From JBFJKD01 sp041600415 (GTDB taxonomy: Bacteria; Pseudomonadota; Gammaproteobacteria; Pseudomonadales; Porticoccaceae), in contig JBFIKF010000011.1 in NCBI GenBank assembly GCA_041600415.1, positions 1-32,891 of the forward strand: DNA of 32,891 nucleotides. The letters run 5' to 3'. Shown one piece after another: positions 7,975 to 15,596 of the stretch (position 1 is its first letter; each line of letters starts with the position of its first letter). Both the position numbers and the translations under genes were made by a program. The notes under the pieces were generated by a model that saw only the letters and a list, made by a program, of their open reading frames with translations, was not told where the DNA came from and ran no database searches.

Positions 7975-8601
7975 ATGTTAACGCGACGCGCTTTTCTAAA
8001 AACCACGGTGGCGGCTTCGGCGATCGCCGGCAGCACCGGTCTGGCGGCACTACAGAGTAAGCGACTCGAGTCGCACGACATACCAACTCTGGTGTTCGCG
8101 GATGAAAACAACCTGCAGGCCACCCTTTTTGCCAATACCTGGAACGGCTCCGCACCGCTGCCCTCCGCCACCGCCCGGGACGTTGCCGGGCAAATGGGCG
8201 AAATCGACAATTTTTGCCGCACCCATCCTGATGGTATCGTCTTTGGACTGACCCGGGATTCGGATTTTTTTGTACTCGAACACACTGCCGCGCAACGGGG
8301 ATTTAGCCTGCACTACCGCGCTACCCACGATTTTCGCGGGATTGCGCTGGTGCATGAGATTGACGCTCCCCACCCCGTAGCACTGCCACTGAGTACCAGC
8401 CTGCAACAGGCGCGCGCAGCCTGGCCCCAGATGCTCGCCAGCGCATTGCCATTGATTGCCCAGGCGGAGGGTGCGTTAACGCGCACCCAAACAGCGGTGG
8501 CCGCGACGTACAGCGGGGCAGATTCCGGTTATCTGGTGTCCTGGATGTTAAAAGCAACTAATGCGCATGCGCAAACTCCCGCGAGAACCAGCGTGAGTTA
8601 G
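7975..8601 (+). CDS. Small Tat-signal protein of unknown function
   Basis: The 208-residue product begins with a clear twin-arginine signal (LTRRAFLKTTVAASAIAG), so it should be exported folded, or with a bound partner, across the inner membrane. AAGGA nine bases before the ATG supports the start. The rest has no motif I recognise: no CxxC, heme or obvious metal site and only one Cys in the mature part. It lies 96 bases upstream of the VAO/PCMH-type flavoprotein, which has no signal of its own although its partner cytochrome is periplasmic. A role as export partner or accessory subunit of that flavoprotein, as small Tat subunits do for gluconate or fructose dehydrogenases, is a hypothesis from context only. 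Confidence 0.75.
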   Translation: MLTRRAFLKTTVAASAIAGSTGLAALQSKRLESHDIPTLVFADENNLQATLFANTWNGSAPLPSATARDVAGQMGEIDNFCRTHPDGIVFGLTRDSDFFVLEHTAAQRGFSLHYRATHDFRGIALVHEIDAPHPVALPLSTSLQQARAAWPQMLASALPLIAQAEGALTRTQTAVAATYSGADSGYLVSWMLKATNAHAQTPARTSVS

Positions 8602-8697
8602 ACGGGCAGACTTAGACAGCACCCGAGATAATTGCGACCCAGAATCACCACCAAACACACCACAAAAAAAGCGGCCCACGATAGAGACATCAATACT

Positions 8698-10269
8698 ATG
8701 GATAAGCCTTTGCCACAGGGCATCAGCCCCGCCACCTTCGCCTCGGCCATCGCGGAATTACAAGCGGTAGTCGGTGCCGAGTACGTGTTCACTGACGATC
8801 GCGCCCACCTGCGCAGTTACCGGGACGCCTACTCTACACTGGATGACAGCAATTTCGCTCCGTCTGCCGCTGTCGCGCCAAAAACCGTCGAGGAAGTTCA
8901 GGGCGTGCTGGCGGTGGCGCGCACCCACCAGCTACCAGTGTGGACCATTTCCACCGGCAAAAACTTCGCCTATGGCGGCCCTGCACCCCGCAAGCCGGGA
9001 TATGTGGTACTCGACCTGAAACGTATGAACCGGATTATCGAGGTCAACGAAAAACACGGTTACGCGGTGGTTGAGCCGGGCGTCAGCTACCAGGATCTGT
9101 ACAACTATTTGCAGGAAAAAGGCATCAAACTGTGGATTGACTGTGCGGCCCCTGCCTGGGGCGGCATCGTCGGCAACACCTCGGACCACGGCGCAGGATA
9201 CACCCCTTACGGAGACCACTTGCTGATGCAATGTGGCATGGAGGTCGTGCTTGCCGACGGCACGGTGGTGGAAACCGGTATGGGCGGCGTGCCCAACAGC
9301 AAAACCAGCAGTCTGTACAAATACGGCATCGGTCCCTGGGTAGACGGGCTCTTTACCCAGTCGAATTTCGGCGTGATTACCAAAATGGGTATCTGGTTGA
9401 TGCACGAACCGCCGGGCTATATGCCATTTATGGTGACCCTGCCGCGGGAAGAAGACCTGGAACTCATCACCGATCTGGTGTTGCCACTGAAGCTGAATAT
9501 GGTGATCGCCAATGGCGCCCTGACCGCGGATCTGTTGTGGGAATCCGCGATGTCAGTGACCAAGCGCCAGTACTACACCGGCAAGGGGCCGGTGCCGGAC
9601 AGTATTCGCAAAAAAATTGCGACGGATTTAAAGCTCGGCATGTGGAATTTTTATGCCGCGCTGTACGGCCCGCAACCGATTATGGATAACAACTGGAAAA
9701 TAGTTGAGGCTACCCTGCGCCAGATTCCCGGTGCAAAAATTTACTTCGACGCCGACCGCAAAGGCGATCCGGGCTGGGATTACCGCGCCAAACTGATGCG
9801 TGGCATTCCCAACATGACCGAGTTCAGCCTGCTCAACTGGGTCGGAGGCGGCGGGCATATTAACTTCTCACCCATTTCCGCGGCCGACGGCAAGGATTCG
9901 ATGAAGCAGTTTCATATGATTCGCGACCGCGCCCACGAGTACGATTTTGACTATATCGGCGAGTTTCTGATCGGCTGGCGCGACCAACACCACATTTTTA
10001 TGCTGATGTTCGATCGCCTGAGCGACGACGAAAAGAAACGCGCCCACGAACTGTTCGGCGTATTAATCGACGACGCCGCCAAACTGGGCTACGGCGAGTA
10101 CCGCACTCACCTTTCGTTTATGGATCAAATCGCAGACACCTATAATTACAACGACCGCGCCCTGTGGCGTATGCATGAAACCCTAAAGGACGCCCTCGAC
10201 CCGGACGGTATTCTGTCGCCGGGCAAAATGGGTATCTGGCCGGAGAGAATGCGGGGTCAACAATCATGA
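8698..10269 (+). CDS. VAO/PCMH-family FAD-dependent para-phenol side-chain oxidase/hydroxylase (catalytic flavoprotein)
   Basis: The 523-residue protein belongs to the vanillyl-alcohol oxidase / p-cresol methylhydroxylase / eugenol hydroxylase family, which oxidises the benzylic carbon of 4-alkylphenols through a quinone methide. FAD-domain motifs are VVEPGVSYQDLYNYL and GYTPYGDHLLMQCGMEVV. Aligning by eye to VAO, the active-site residues are all present: Y92 (NFAYGG), D163 (NTSDHG), and Y468-R469 (GEYRTH). H387 in GGGGHINFSP falls where VAO has the His that covalently holds FAD; p-cresol methylhydroxylase has Tyr there. ATG 8698 gives the usual family length; a TTG at 8632 would add an atypical basic extension. 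The stop overlaps the cytochrome c start by four bases, so electrons probably go to that cytochrome rather than O2. No signal peptide is visible. Confidence 0.93.
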   Translation: MDKPLPQGISPATFASAIAELQAVVGAEYVFTDDRAHLRSYRDAYSTLDDSNFAPSAAVAPKTVEEVQGVLAVARTHQLPVWTISTGKNFAYGGPAPRKPGYVVLDLKRMNRIIEVNEKHGYAVVEPGVSYQDLYNYLQEKGIKLWIDCAAPAWGGIVGNTSDHGAGYTPYGDHLLMQCGMEVVLADGTVVETGMGGVPNSKTSSLYKYGIGPWVDGLFTQSNFGVITKMGIWLMHEPPGYMPFMVTLPREEDLELITDLVLPLKLNMVIANGALTADLLWESAMSVTKRQYYTGKGPVPDSIRKKIATDLKLGMWNFYAALYGPQPIMDNNWKIVEATLRQIPGAKIYFDADRKGDPGWDYRAKLMRGIPNMTEFSLLNWVGGGGHINFSPISAADGKDSMKQFHMIRDRAHEYDFDYIGEFLIGWRDQHHIFMLMFDRLSDDEKKRAHELFGVLIDDAAKLGYGEYRTHLSFMDQIADTYNYNDRALWRMHETLKDALDPDGILSPGKMGIWPERMRGQQS

Positions 10270-10706
10270 AAAATACCCTCGTTACTGTGTTGGTGCCCGT
10301 GGTATTGGTGTTGGCGTTAAGCGCCTGTGATCCGGGCCAGCAGGAGCCCGCGGCTGTCGCGCCGGATTCAGGCACGGCCGAAAAAACCGTCGATCTGAAG
10401 CGCGGCGAAGCAACATACGAACTGTACTGTAGCGGCTGCCATAATCCCGGCGAGGGGCACGCGGGCACCATGAAACTGAAATTGCTGAAGGGTGAAGAAA
10501 ATTCGGTGATTCTCGCGCGGCCCGACCTCAGCGCCGATTATATTCGCTACGTGGTGCGCGACGGACTCATGGAGATGGCGCCGTTTCGACCCACCGATAT
10601 CAACGACCAGGATCTGGACAGTTTGATCGCATACATTCAATCTGAATCTTCCACCACCAACTCCGCGCCCAGCGAATCAAGCCCGTCGGCGTCGGCTGCG
10701 AATTGA
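10266..10706 (+). CDS. Lipoprotein cytochrome c, electron acceptor of the flavoprotein (PchC-like)
   Basis: The 146-residue product has a lipoprotein signal ending at LALSAC, with C21 lipidated, and one heme c site C55-S-G-C58-H59; M104 (EMAPF) is the likely sixth ligand. The Asp after C21 is the classic inner-membrane retention signal in Escherichia coli. After the heme domain there is a Ser/Ala-rich tail (about 128-146). In p-cresol methylhydroxylase and eugenol hydroxylase a small cytochrome c takes electrons from FAD; those are soluble periplasmic subunits, so membrane anchoring here is a notable variation. Its ATG overlaps the flavoprotein stop (ATGA), indicating tight coupling and stoichiometric expression. 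The cytochrome call is secure; the partnership is inferred from gene order. Confidence 0.93.
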   Translation: MKNTLVTVLVPVVLVLALSACDPGQQEPAAVAPDSGTAEKTVDLKRGEATYELYCSGCHNPGEGHAGTMKLKLLKGEENSVILARPDLSADYIRYVVRDGLMEMAPFRPTDINDQDLDSLIAYIQSESSTTNSAPSESSPSASAAN

Positions 10707-10726
10707 GCACCACCAGGAACCCGATT

Positions 10727-12172
10727 ATGAGTAAAACCCACGACCTCTGGATTAACGGTAAACATACCAAACCTGCGAGCGGCAAGTATTTCGACGTGCT
10801 GAACCCCCTCGACGACGCCCTGTACTGCAAGGCGGCGGAGGCCGGCGAGGCCGACATTAACGCGGCAGTGGAAGCGGCTCATGCCTGTTTTCAAAACTAT
10901 GGCCAGGGCCTGGCCAAAGACCGGGAGGCATTATTATGCAAGGCCGCCGATCTACTGGAACGGGATCGCAACGAATTTATCGACATTCTGATTGACGAAA
11001 TCGGCTCGCCGATGAACAAGGCGCAATTCGAGGTGCAGTACAGCATTGGTCACCTGCGAGCCGCCGCCGGGGCTGCGCGACGCGTCACCGGACAGACCAT
11101 CCCCTCCGACGTGCCCGGCCGCATCAGCATGAGCGTGCGCAAACCCCTCGGCGTGGTGGCGGCAATTACCCCATTTAACGTGCCGTTAATTAAGGCCGCG
11201 AAACTGGTGGCGTCGCCGCTGGCCACTGGCAATACGGTCGTGCTGCTATCCTCCGAGGAAGCGCCGTCACTGTCCTATCGCTTCGCCCAGTTGATTGCCG
11301 AAGCGGGTTTTCCGCCCGGCGCGCTAAATGTGGTTTCGGGTTTCGGTGTCGATGTGGGGGATTTTCTCACTACCCACCCGTTGGTAAAGACCGTCGCCTT
11401 TACCGGCTCCAGCCGCGTGGGTCGTCATATCAGCGAACTGTGTGGCAAACACATGAAACGCTGCATTCTCGAACTCGGGGGCAAGAATCCGCTGGTCATT
11501 CTGGCCGACGCGGACCTCGATCAGGCGGTGCAAACCGCCGTATTTGGTATGTTCCTGTACCAGGGCCAGGCCTGCATGGCCTCCAGTAGAATTATTGTTG
11601 AAGCCCCCGTCTACGACGAGTTTGTAAAAAAATTCGCCGCTGCCGCCAGCCACCTGTCCATGGGCGATCTACGGGAAATGTCCACCATCCTCGGACCCAT
11701 TATTTCACCGCGCCAACGGGAGCGGGTGCGCAGTCATATCAAAAACGCGCGGGACCTGGGCGCCACGGTGGTGACCGGTGGGGACTGGGAGGGCAATCGC
11801 TGCCAGCCCACTATCTTGACCGATGTGACCAAAGATATGACTTTGTGCTACGAGGAAACTTTCGGCCCGGTGACCGCAGTTTATTCAGTTGCCGATGTGG
11901 ACGAGGCACTGGCCATGGCCAACGACACCCGCTACGGCCTGAGCGCCGCGGTGTGCACAACCAACATCAACAGCGCCCTGATGCTGGCCCAGAATATCGA
12001 CGCGGGCATGGTGCATATTAACGCGCCGACACTGCACGACGAACCCCATGTGCCGTTTGGCGGCACTGGCGACAGCGGATTCGGTCGCGAAGGGGTCGAG
12101 GTGGATGTGGACGCCCTCACCGAATGGAAATGGATCACTATCCAGTTACCCGGAGCTGATCATGGCCACTAA
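10727..12172 (+). CDS. Aromatic aldehyde dehydrogenase (vanillin/4-hydroxybenzaldehyde dehydrogenase-like)
   Basis: The 481-residue protein has ALDH residues N151 (TPFNVP), E249 (ILELGGKNP) and C283 (QGQACMASSR). The usual K-P-S-E, whose Lys contacts the nucleotide ribose, reads L-S-S-E at 174-177, so cofactor contacts may differ. ATG 10727 is chosen because AGGA lies eight bases upstream; a TTG at 10703 would add eight residues. It follows the cytochrome by 20 bases and overlaps the next gene (UbiD) by 11. Position in the operon suggests it oxidises the 4-hydroxyaryl aldehyde produced by the flavocytochrome to the benzoate that UbiD then decarboxylates. The exact aldehyde (4-hydroxybenzaldehyde, vanillin or similar) cannot be read from sequence. 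Confidence 0.92.
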   Translation: MSKTHDLWINGKHTKPASGKYFDVLNPLDDALYCKAAEAGEADINAAVEAAHACFQNYGQGLAKDREALLCKAADLLERDRNEFIDILIDEIGSPMNKAQFEVQYSIGHLRAAAGAARRVTGQTIPSDVPGRISMSVRKPLGVVAAITPFNVPLIKAAKLVASPLATGNTVVLLSSEEAPSLSYRFAQLIAEAGFPPGALNVVSGFGVDVGDFLTTHPLVKTVAFTGSSRVGRHISELCGKHMKRCILELGGKNPLVILADADLDQAVQTAVFGMFLYQGQACMASSRIIVEAPVYDEFVKKFAAAASHLSMGDLREMSTILGPIISPRQRERVRSHIKNARDLGATVVTGGDWEGNRCQPTILTDVTKDMTLCYEETFGPVTAVYSVADVDEALAMANDTRYGLSAAVCTTNINSALMLAQNIDAGMVHINAPTLHDEPHVPFGGTGDSGFGREGVEVDVDALTEWKWITIQLPGADHGH

Positions 12173-13676
12173 AGCAATGTCCGCCACGGCCGCGCAAGCA
12201 AAAGATGTCACGCTTTCTGAATCCGCACTGCAGGTAGCGGCGCGCATTACCAGCCTGCGGGATTTTCTCGAATTTCTCGCCGAACACGGTCAGTGTATTA
12301 CCTGGCCGGAGGCGGTCATGCCCGAACCCGATATTCGCAACATCGCGGTCGCCGCCGGGCGTGATGCCATGAATGGCCCGGCGATTATCTTCAACGACAT
12401 TAAGGGTTATCCCGGCAAAAGCATGGTGCTGGGAGTACACGGTAGCTTTACCAATCTGGCGCTCCTGCTGGGTCACCCCAAGGGCACCACCATCAAGGAG
12501 CTGTTCTACGACATTATTTCCCGCTGGGGTGCCGACAAACCGTTGCTCAAACGCATTGCGGCGGACAAAGCCCCGGTGCACGAAAACCGCATCGACGCCA
12601 ATTTTAATCTATACGATGTTCTACCCCTGTATCGTATCAACGAGTACGACGGCGGCTTTTATATTGGCAAGGCCAATGTGGTCAGCCGCGACCCCCACGA
12701 CCCGGATAATTTCGGCAAACAAAACGTCGGCATTTATCGTATCCAACCCCAGGGCAAGGAAATCTTTACCCTGCTGTCGGTGCCCGCCCACGATATGGGC
12801 CGCATGATTATCGCGGCGGAACGGGATGATAAGCCGCTAAAAATTGCGGTGATGCTGGGCAACCATCCCGCCATGTGTATGTTTGCCGCTACCCCTATTG
12901 GCTATGAGGAATCTGAATTTGCCTATGCATCGCAGATGATGGGCGCGCCCCTGCGCCTGACGGAATCCGGCAATGGCATGGATATTCTCGCGGATACTGA
13001 GATGGTCATCGAGGCGGAATTGATTCACGGCTCGCGCCAGTACGAGGGTCCGTTCGGCGAATTTCCCGGTAGCTACAGTGGTGTGCGCATGGCACCCCAG
13101 TTCCGCGTCACCGGAATTTCCCATCGCAACAACCCGATTTTCGAAAATATTTATATCGGCAAGGGCTGGACCGAACACGACACCCTGATCGGCCTGAATA
13201 CGTCGGCGCCCATCTACGCCAAGCTCAAGGAAGACTTTCCCGAGGTGGAGGCGGTTAACGCCCTGTACCAACACGGCCTGACCGGCATTATCTCCGTTAA
13301 AAACCGCTTTGCCGGTTTCGCAAAATCAGTCGCCATGCGCGCGCTGGGCACGCCCCACGGACTGATGTATCTGAAAAATTTAATTATGGTGGACGACGAT
13401 GTCGATCCTTTTGATCTGAACCAGGTGATGTGGGCACTATCGACCCGCACCCGCGCCGACGACATTATTGTGGTGCCCAATATGCCGATGATTATTATCG
13501 ACCCGGCCGCGGAAGTACCCGGCAAGGGCCATCGCCTGATTATCGATGCCACCAGTTTTATGCCTCCCGACAAAGTCGGCGCCGATGCGAAAATAGTGAC
13601 GCCGCCCAGCGGGCCAAAAATTGACGAACTGGCAAAAATTATTCAGGCGCTACAGCAACAGGGAGGTCAGTCATGA
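12162..13676 (+). CDS. UbiD-family prenyl-FMN-dependent 4-hydroxybenzoate/vanillate-type decarboxylase (VdcC/BsdC-like)
   Basis: The 504-residue protein shows UbiD signatures: the metal and prenyl-FMN binding segment KQNVGIYRIQ (N188, R193), the acidic stretch ADTEMVIEAEL at 277-287, and EGPFGEFPGSYSG at 295-307. These enzymes reversibly decarboxylate unsaturated or aromatic acids using the cofactor made by UbiX. Start ATG 12162 has CGGAG seven bases upstream and lies 11 bases inside the preceding aldehyde dehydrogenase gene; ATG 12177 is the alternative. It is followed with a four-base overlap by the VdcD/BsdD-type small protein, which marks the non-oxidative phenolic acid decarboxylase subgroup rather than ubiquinone synthesis. 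Predicted product is a phenol or guaiacol. Confidence 0.93.
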   Translation: MATKAMSATAAQAKDVTLSESALQVAARITSLRDFLEFLAEHGQCITWPEAVMPEPDIRNIAVAAGRDAMNGPAIIFNDIKGYPGKSMVLGVHGSFTNLALLLGHPKGTTIKELFYDIISRWGADKPLLKRIAADKAPVHENRIDANFNLYDVLPLYRINEYDGGFYIGKANVVSRDPHDPDNFGKQNVGIYRIQPQGKEIFTLLSVPAHDMGRMIIAAERDDKPLKIAVMLGNHPAMCMFAATPIGYEESEFAYASQMMGAPLRLTESGNGMDILADTEMVIEAELIHGSRQYEGPFGEFPGSYSGVRMAPQFRVTGISHRNNPIFENIYIGKGWTEHDTLIGLNTSAPIYAKLKEDFPEVEAVNALYQHGLTGIISVKNRFAGFAKSVAMRALGTPHGLMYLKNLIMVDDDVDPFDLNQVMWALSTRTRADDIIVVPNMPMIIIDPAAEVPGKGHRLIIDATSFMPPDKVGADAKIVTPPSGPKIDELAKIIQALQQQGGQS

Positions 13677-13906
13677 GCTTTTGCCCGCGCTGCCAGTCTG
13701 AACAGGATGCCTGCCGTGTGGAGCACGAAGGCCGCGATGCTCAGGACCAATTGGTGTGGACGGTTTTCTATTGCACCCGCTGCTCGTTCACCTGGCGCGA
13801 TAGCGAACCGGAGGAGTCCATTGTGTACGCCAAACGGGATCCTTTTTCGCGTATCCTCATGGACAAAAAATACCCCGTCGTCATGCCACCACCCAGTCGT
13901 GACTAA
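13673..13906 (+). CDS. Small zinc-ribbon subunit of phenolic acid decarboxylase (VdcD/BsdD/ShdD-like)
   Basis: The 77-residue protein has two C-x2-C knuckles, C4-P-R-C7 and C34-T-R-C37, followed by SFTWRDSEPEE, and ends with a proline-rich segment (YPVVMPPPS). This is the pattern of the D subunit found with UbiX and UbiD partners in vanillate and 4-hydroxybenzoate decarboxylase operons. Its biochemical role is unclear in the family; it is needed for full activity in some systems. The ATG overlaps the UbiD stop codon (ATGA), which indicates coupled translation. An additional Cys at 14 is not part of either knuckle. Presence of this small gene is the best evidence that the UbiD protein is a catabolic hydroxyarylic acid decarboxylase. 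Confidence 0.92.
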   Translation: MSFCPRCQSEQDACRVEHEGRDAQDQLVWTVFYCTRCSFTWRDSEPEESIVYAKRDPFSRILMDKKYPVVMPPPSRD

Positions 13907-13944
13907 CGACCAATACAGAAACTGTTCTCGGGATCGATACCTTT

Positions 13945-15402
13945 ATGAATACCGTTGTCAACGAAATCAGTAAATTGCTCGGCGCGGACAATGTCATTGC
14001 CGCTTCGGCAGAACGGGCTGCGCCCTATCGAGAAAAAATTGAGCGCATTCGGCGCGCGGTTAGCTACGACAAGGAAGCGCGGGAAATCATTGCCGTTGTG
14101 ACGCCTGGGAGTGCCGAAGAACTACAGGGTATTCTCAAACTGGTGGATGGCAAACCGGTCAAACTCTGGACTATGCCGAACGCGGGCGGACTCGGCGCCA
14201 CGCCGCCCCCGGAGTCCGGGGATATCGTGATGCTTGATCTCAAGCGCATGAACAAGATTCTCGAAGTGAATACCCCCGCCGCCTACGCCCTGGTGGAACC
14301 GGGCGTTACCTATGCACAAATGCAAAAATATTTAGCCGACAACAAGATCCCGTTCTGGGTGGATGTGGATAAAAACAGCAGCCACTCCATCGCCGACAGC
14401 ATCGGCGCGCGGGAGTTTGGCTACACCCCCTACGGCGACCACCTGTTGATGCAGTGCGGCATGGAAGTGTTACTGGCCAACGGCACCCTGGTGCGTACCG
14501 GCATGGGTGCGATGCCGGGCAGCGACACCTGGCAGCTGTTCAAATACGGTTACGGCCCCTACGTGGACGGTCTGTTCACCCAGTCCAATCTCGGTATCAT
14601 TACCAAAATTGGCCTGTGGTTAATGCCTGCCCCGCCGGTCTACAAACCGTTTACCATCCAGCTGGCCGACGCGGAAGCATTGGCCGCAACCGTCGACGCA
14701 CTACACTTTCTGCGCGTGAACATGTTAATCCCCAACACCATCGTTATCAGCGATGCCCGCCAGGAAGCGATTAATTTTGGCGGCGAGCCAGTCGATACGC
14801 AGTTGGCCCCGCAGGATCTGGCCAGTAAACACCATATCGGTGTCTGGAATGTATACGCCGCGCTGTACGGCATACAGGGTAACATTGACGTGGTGTGGGG
14901 GGCGGTACAGGGCGCCATTGACGCGATCCCGGGCGCGGAGCTGAAAACCGCAGCGGACATGGGCGACAATCCAGTCTGGAATGGCCGCGAACAGGCCATG
15001 CGCGGGCAGGTCAACGCAACTCCAGCGCCCACCGATTTCGGACGGGTACGCCTTACGCTTGGTGCGGCCATCGAAGGCGGTGACGCAACGAGCCTGAGTA
15101 ACGCCGTGCAGGCCATTGCCGATAAACAGGGCGTCAGCGCGTTTACCGAATTTGCCATCACTTGGCGCACCATGCTGGCTCGCATCAGCGTGCCCTACCG
15201 GCAGAGCGACGCAGACAGCCTGGAAAAAGCCAGGGAGTGTGCGCGCGCCATACTGACCGAACTGGCGGAACAGGGCTACGGCGCAACCCATGCCGACTCC
15301 GATATATTGCTGGAAGCCACCGGGTCCTTCACCCACGCCGGTATTGTCGACCTGCAACAACGGGTAAAGGCCGCGCTCGATCCCAACGCGGTTTTTGGTT
15401 AG
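13945..15402 (+). CDS. VAO/PCMH-like flavoprotein paralogue lacking all canonical catalytic residues
   Basis: The 485-residue protein is a paralogue of the flavoprotein at 8698: the FAD domain is well kept (VEPGVTYAQMQKYL, GYTPYGDHLLMQCGMEVLL, FTQSNLGIITKIGLWLMP). The substrate and flavin-attachment residues are not. There is no Tyr between residues 72 and 113 where Y92 lies in the paralogue, D163 is replaced by A155, Y468-R469 by T448-H449, and there is no His at all between 298 and 448, so the FAD-linking His is missing. The C-terminus is also shorter, ending soon after ALDPNAVFG. It may bind FAD non-covalently as a structural or regulatory subunit, or act on a different substrate. It starts 38 bases after the zinc-ribbon gene with a weak Shine-Dalgarno. 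No signal peptide is seen. Confidence 0.9.
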   Translation: MNTVVNEISKLLGADNVIAASAERAAPYREKIERIRRAVSYDKEAREIIAVVTPGSAEELQGILKLVDGKPVKLWTMPNAGGLGATPPPESGDIVMLDLKRMNKILEVNTPAAYALVEPGVTYAQMQKYLADNKIPFWVDVDKNSSHSIADSIGAREFGYTPYGDHLLMQCGMEVLLANGTLVRTGMGAMPGSDTWQLFKYGYGPYVDGLFTQSNLGIITKIGLWLMPAPPVYKPFTIQLADAEALAATVDALHFLRVNMLIPNTIVISDARQEAINFGGEPVDTQLAPQDLASKHHIGVWNVYAALYGIQGNIDVVWGAVQGAIDAIPGAELKTAADMGDNPVWNGREQAMRGQVNATPAPTDFGRVRLTLGAAIEGGDATSLSNAVQAIADKQGVSAFTEFAITWRTMLARISVPYRQSDADSLEKARECARAILTELAEQGYGATHADSDILLEATGSFTHAGIVDLQQRVKAALDPNAVFG

Positions 15403-15596
15403 TGCCTGTACGCCAGTTAGGCAGTGATGTTTAACGCTGCCAACCGCTCGTAACTCCCTGGTTATTCGCCGGTGGGAAAAGTTTGCCTGTTTTAACGGAC
15501 AATATTTTTCATTATTGACCGGCCTTTGAAGCACGCCGTTGTGTGCATTACAGTTTGGTTTTCCTTTTCGTTTTGTTAATTGTGGGCGACTGCACT
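15403..15596. other. Gap between second flavoprotein and CMD-like gene
   Basis: These 194 bases contain no clear promoter or T-tailed terminator. GGCAG and CTGCC near 15420-15441 could form only a weak five-base stem. A GTG at 15543 would extend the next protein by 18 hydrophobic residues through this region; I prefer the ATG at 15597, but the start is uncertain. Confidence 0.35.

Noticed and set aside
13945..15402. Second flavoprotein considered as a pseudogene
   Set aside because: The frame is intact over 485 codons with FAD motifs preserved; loss is selective for catalytic positions, which suggests a retained function.
14725..15534. Open frame of 269 codons on the minus strand opposite the second flavoprotein
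   Set aside because: The plus strand encodes recognisable FAD-domain motifs in the same region, and the antisense product matches no family.
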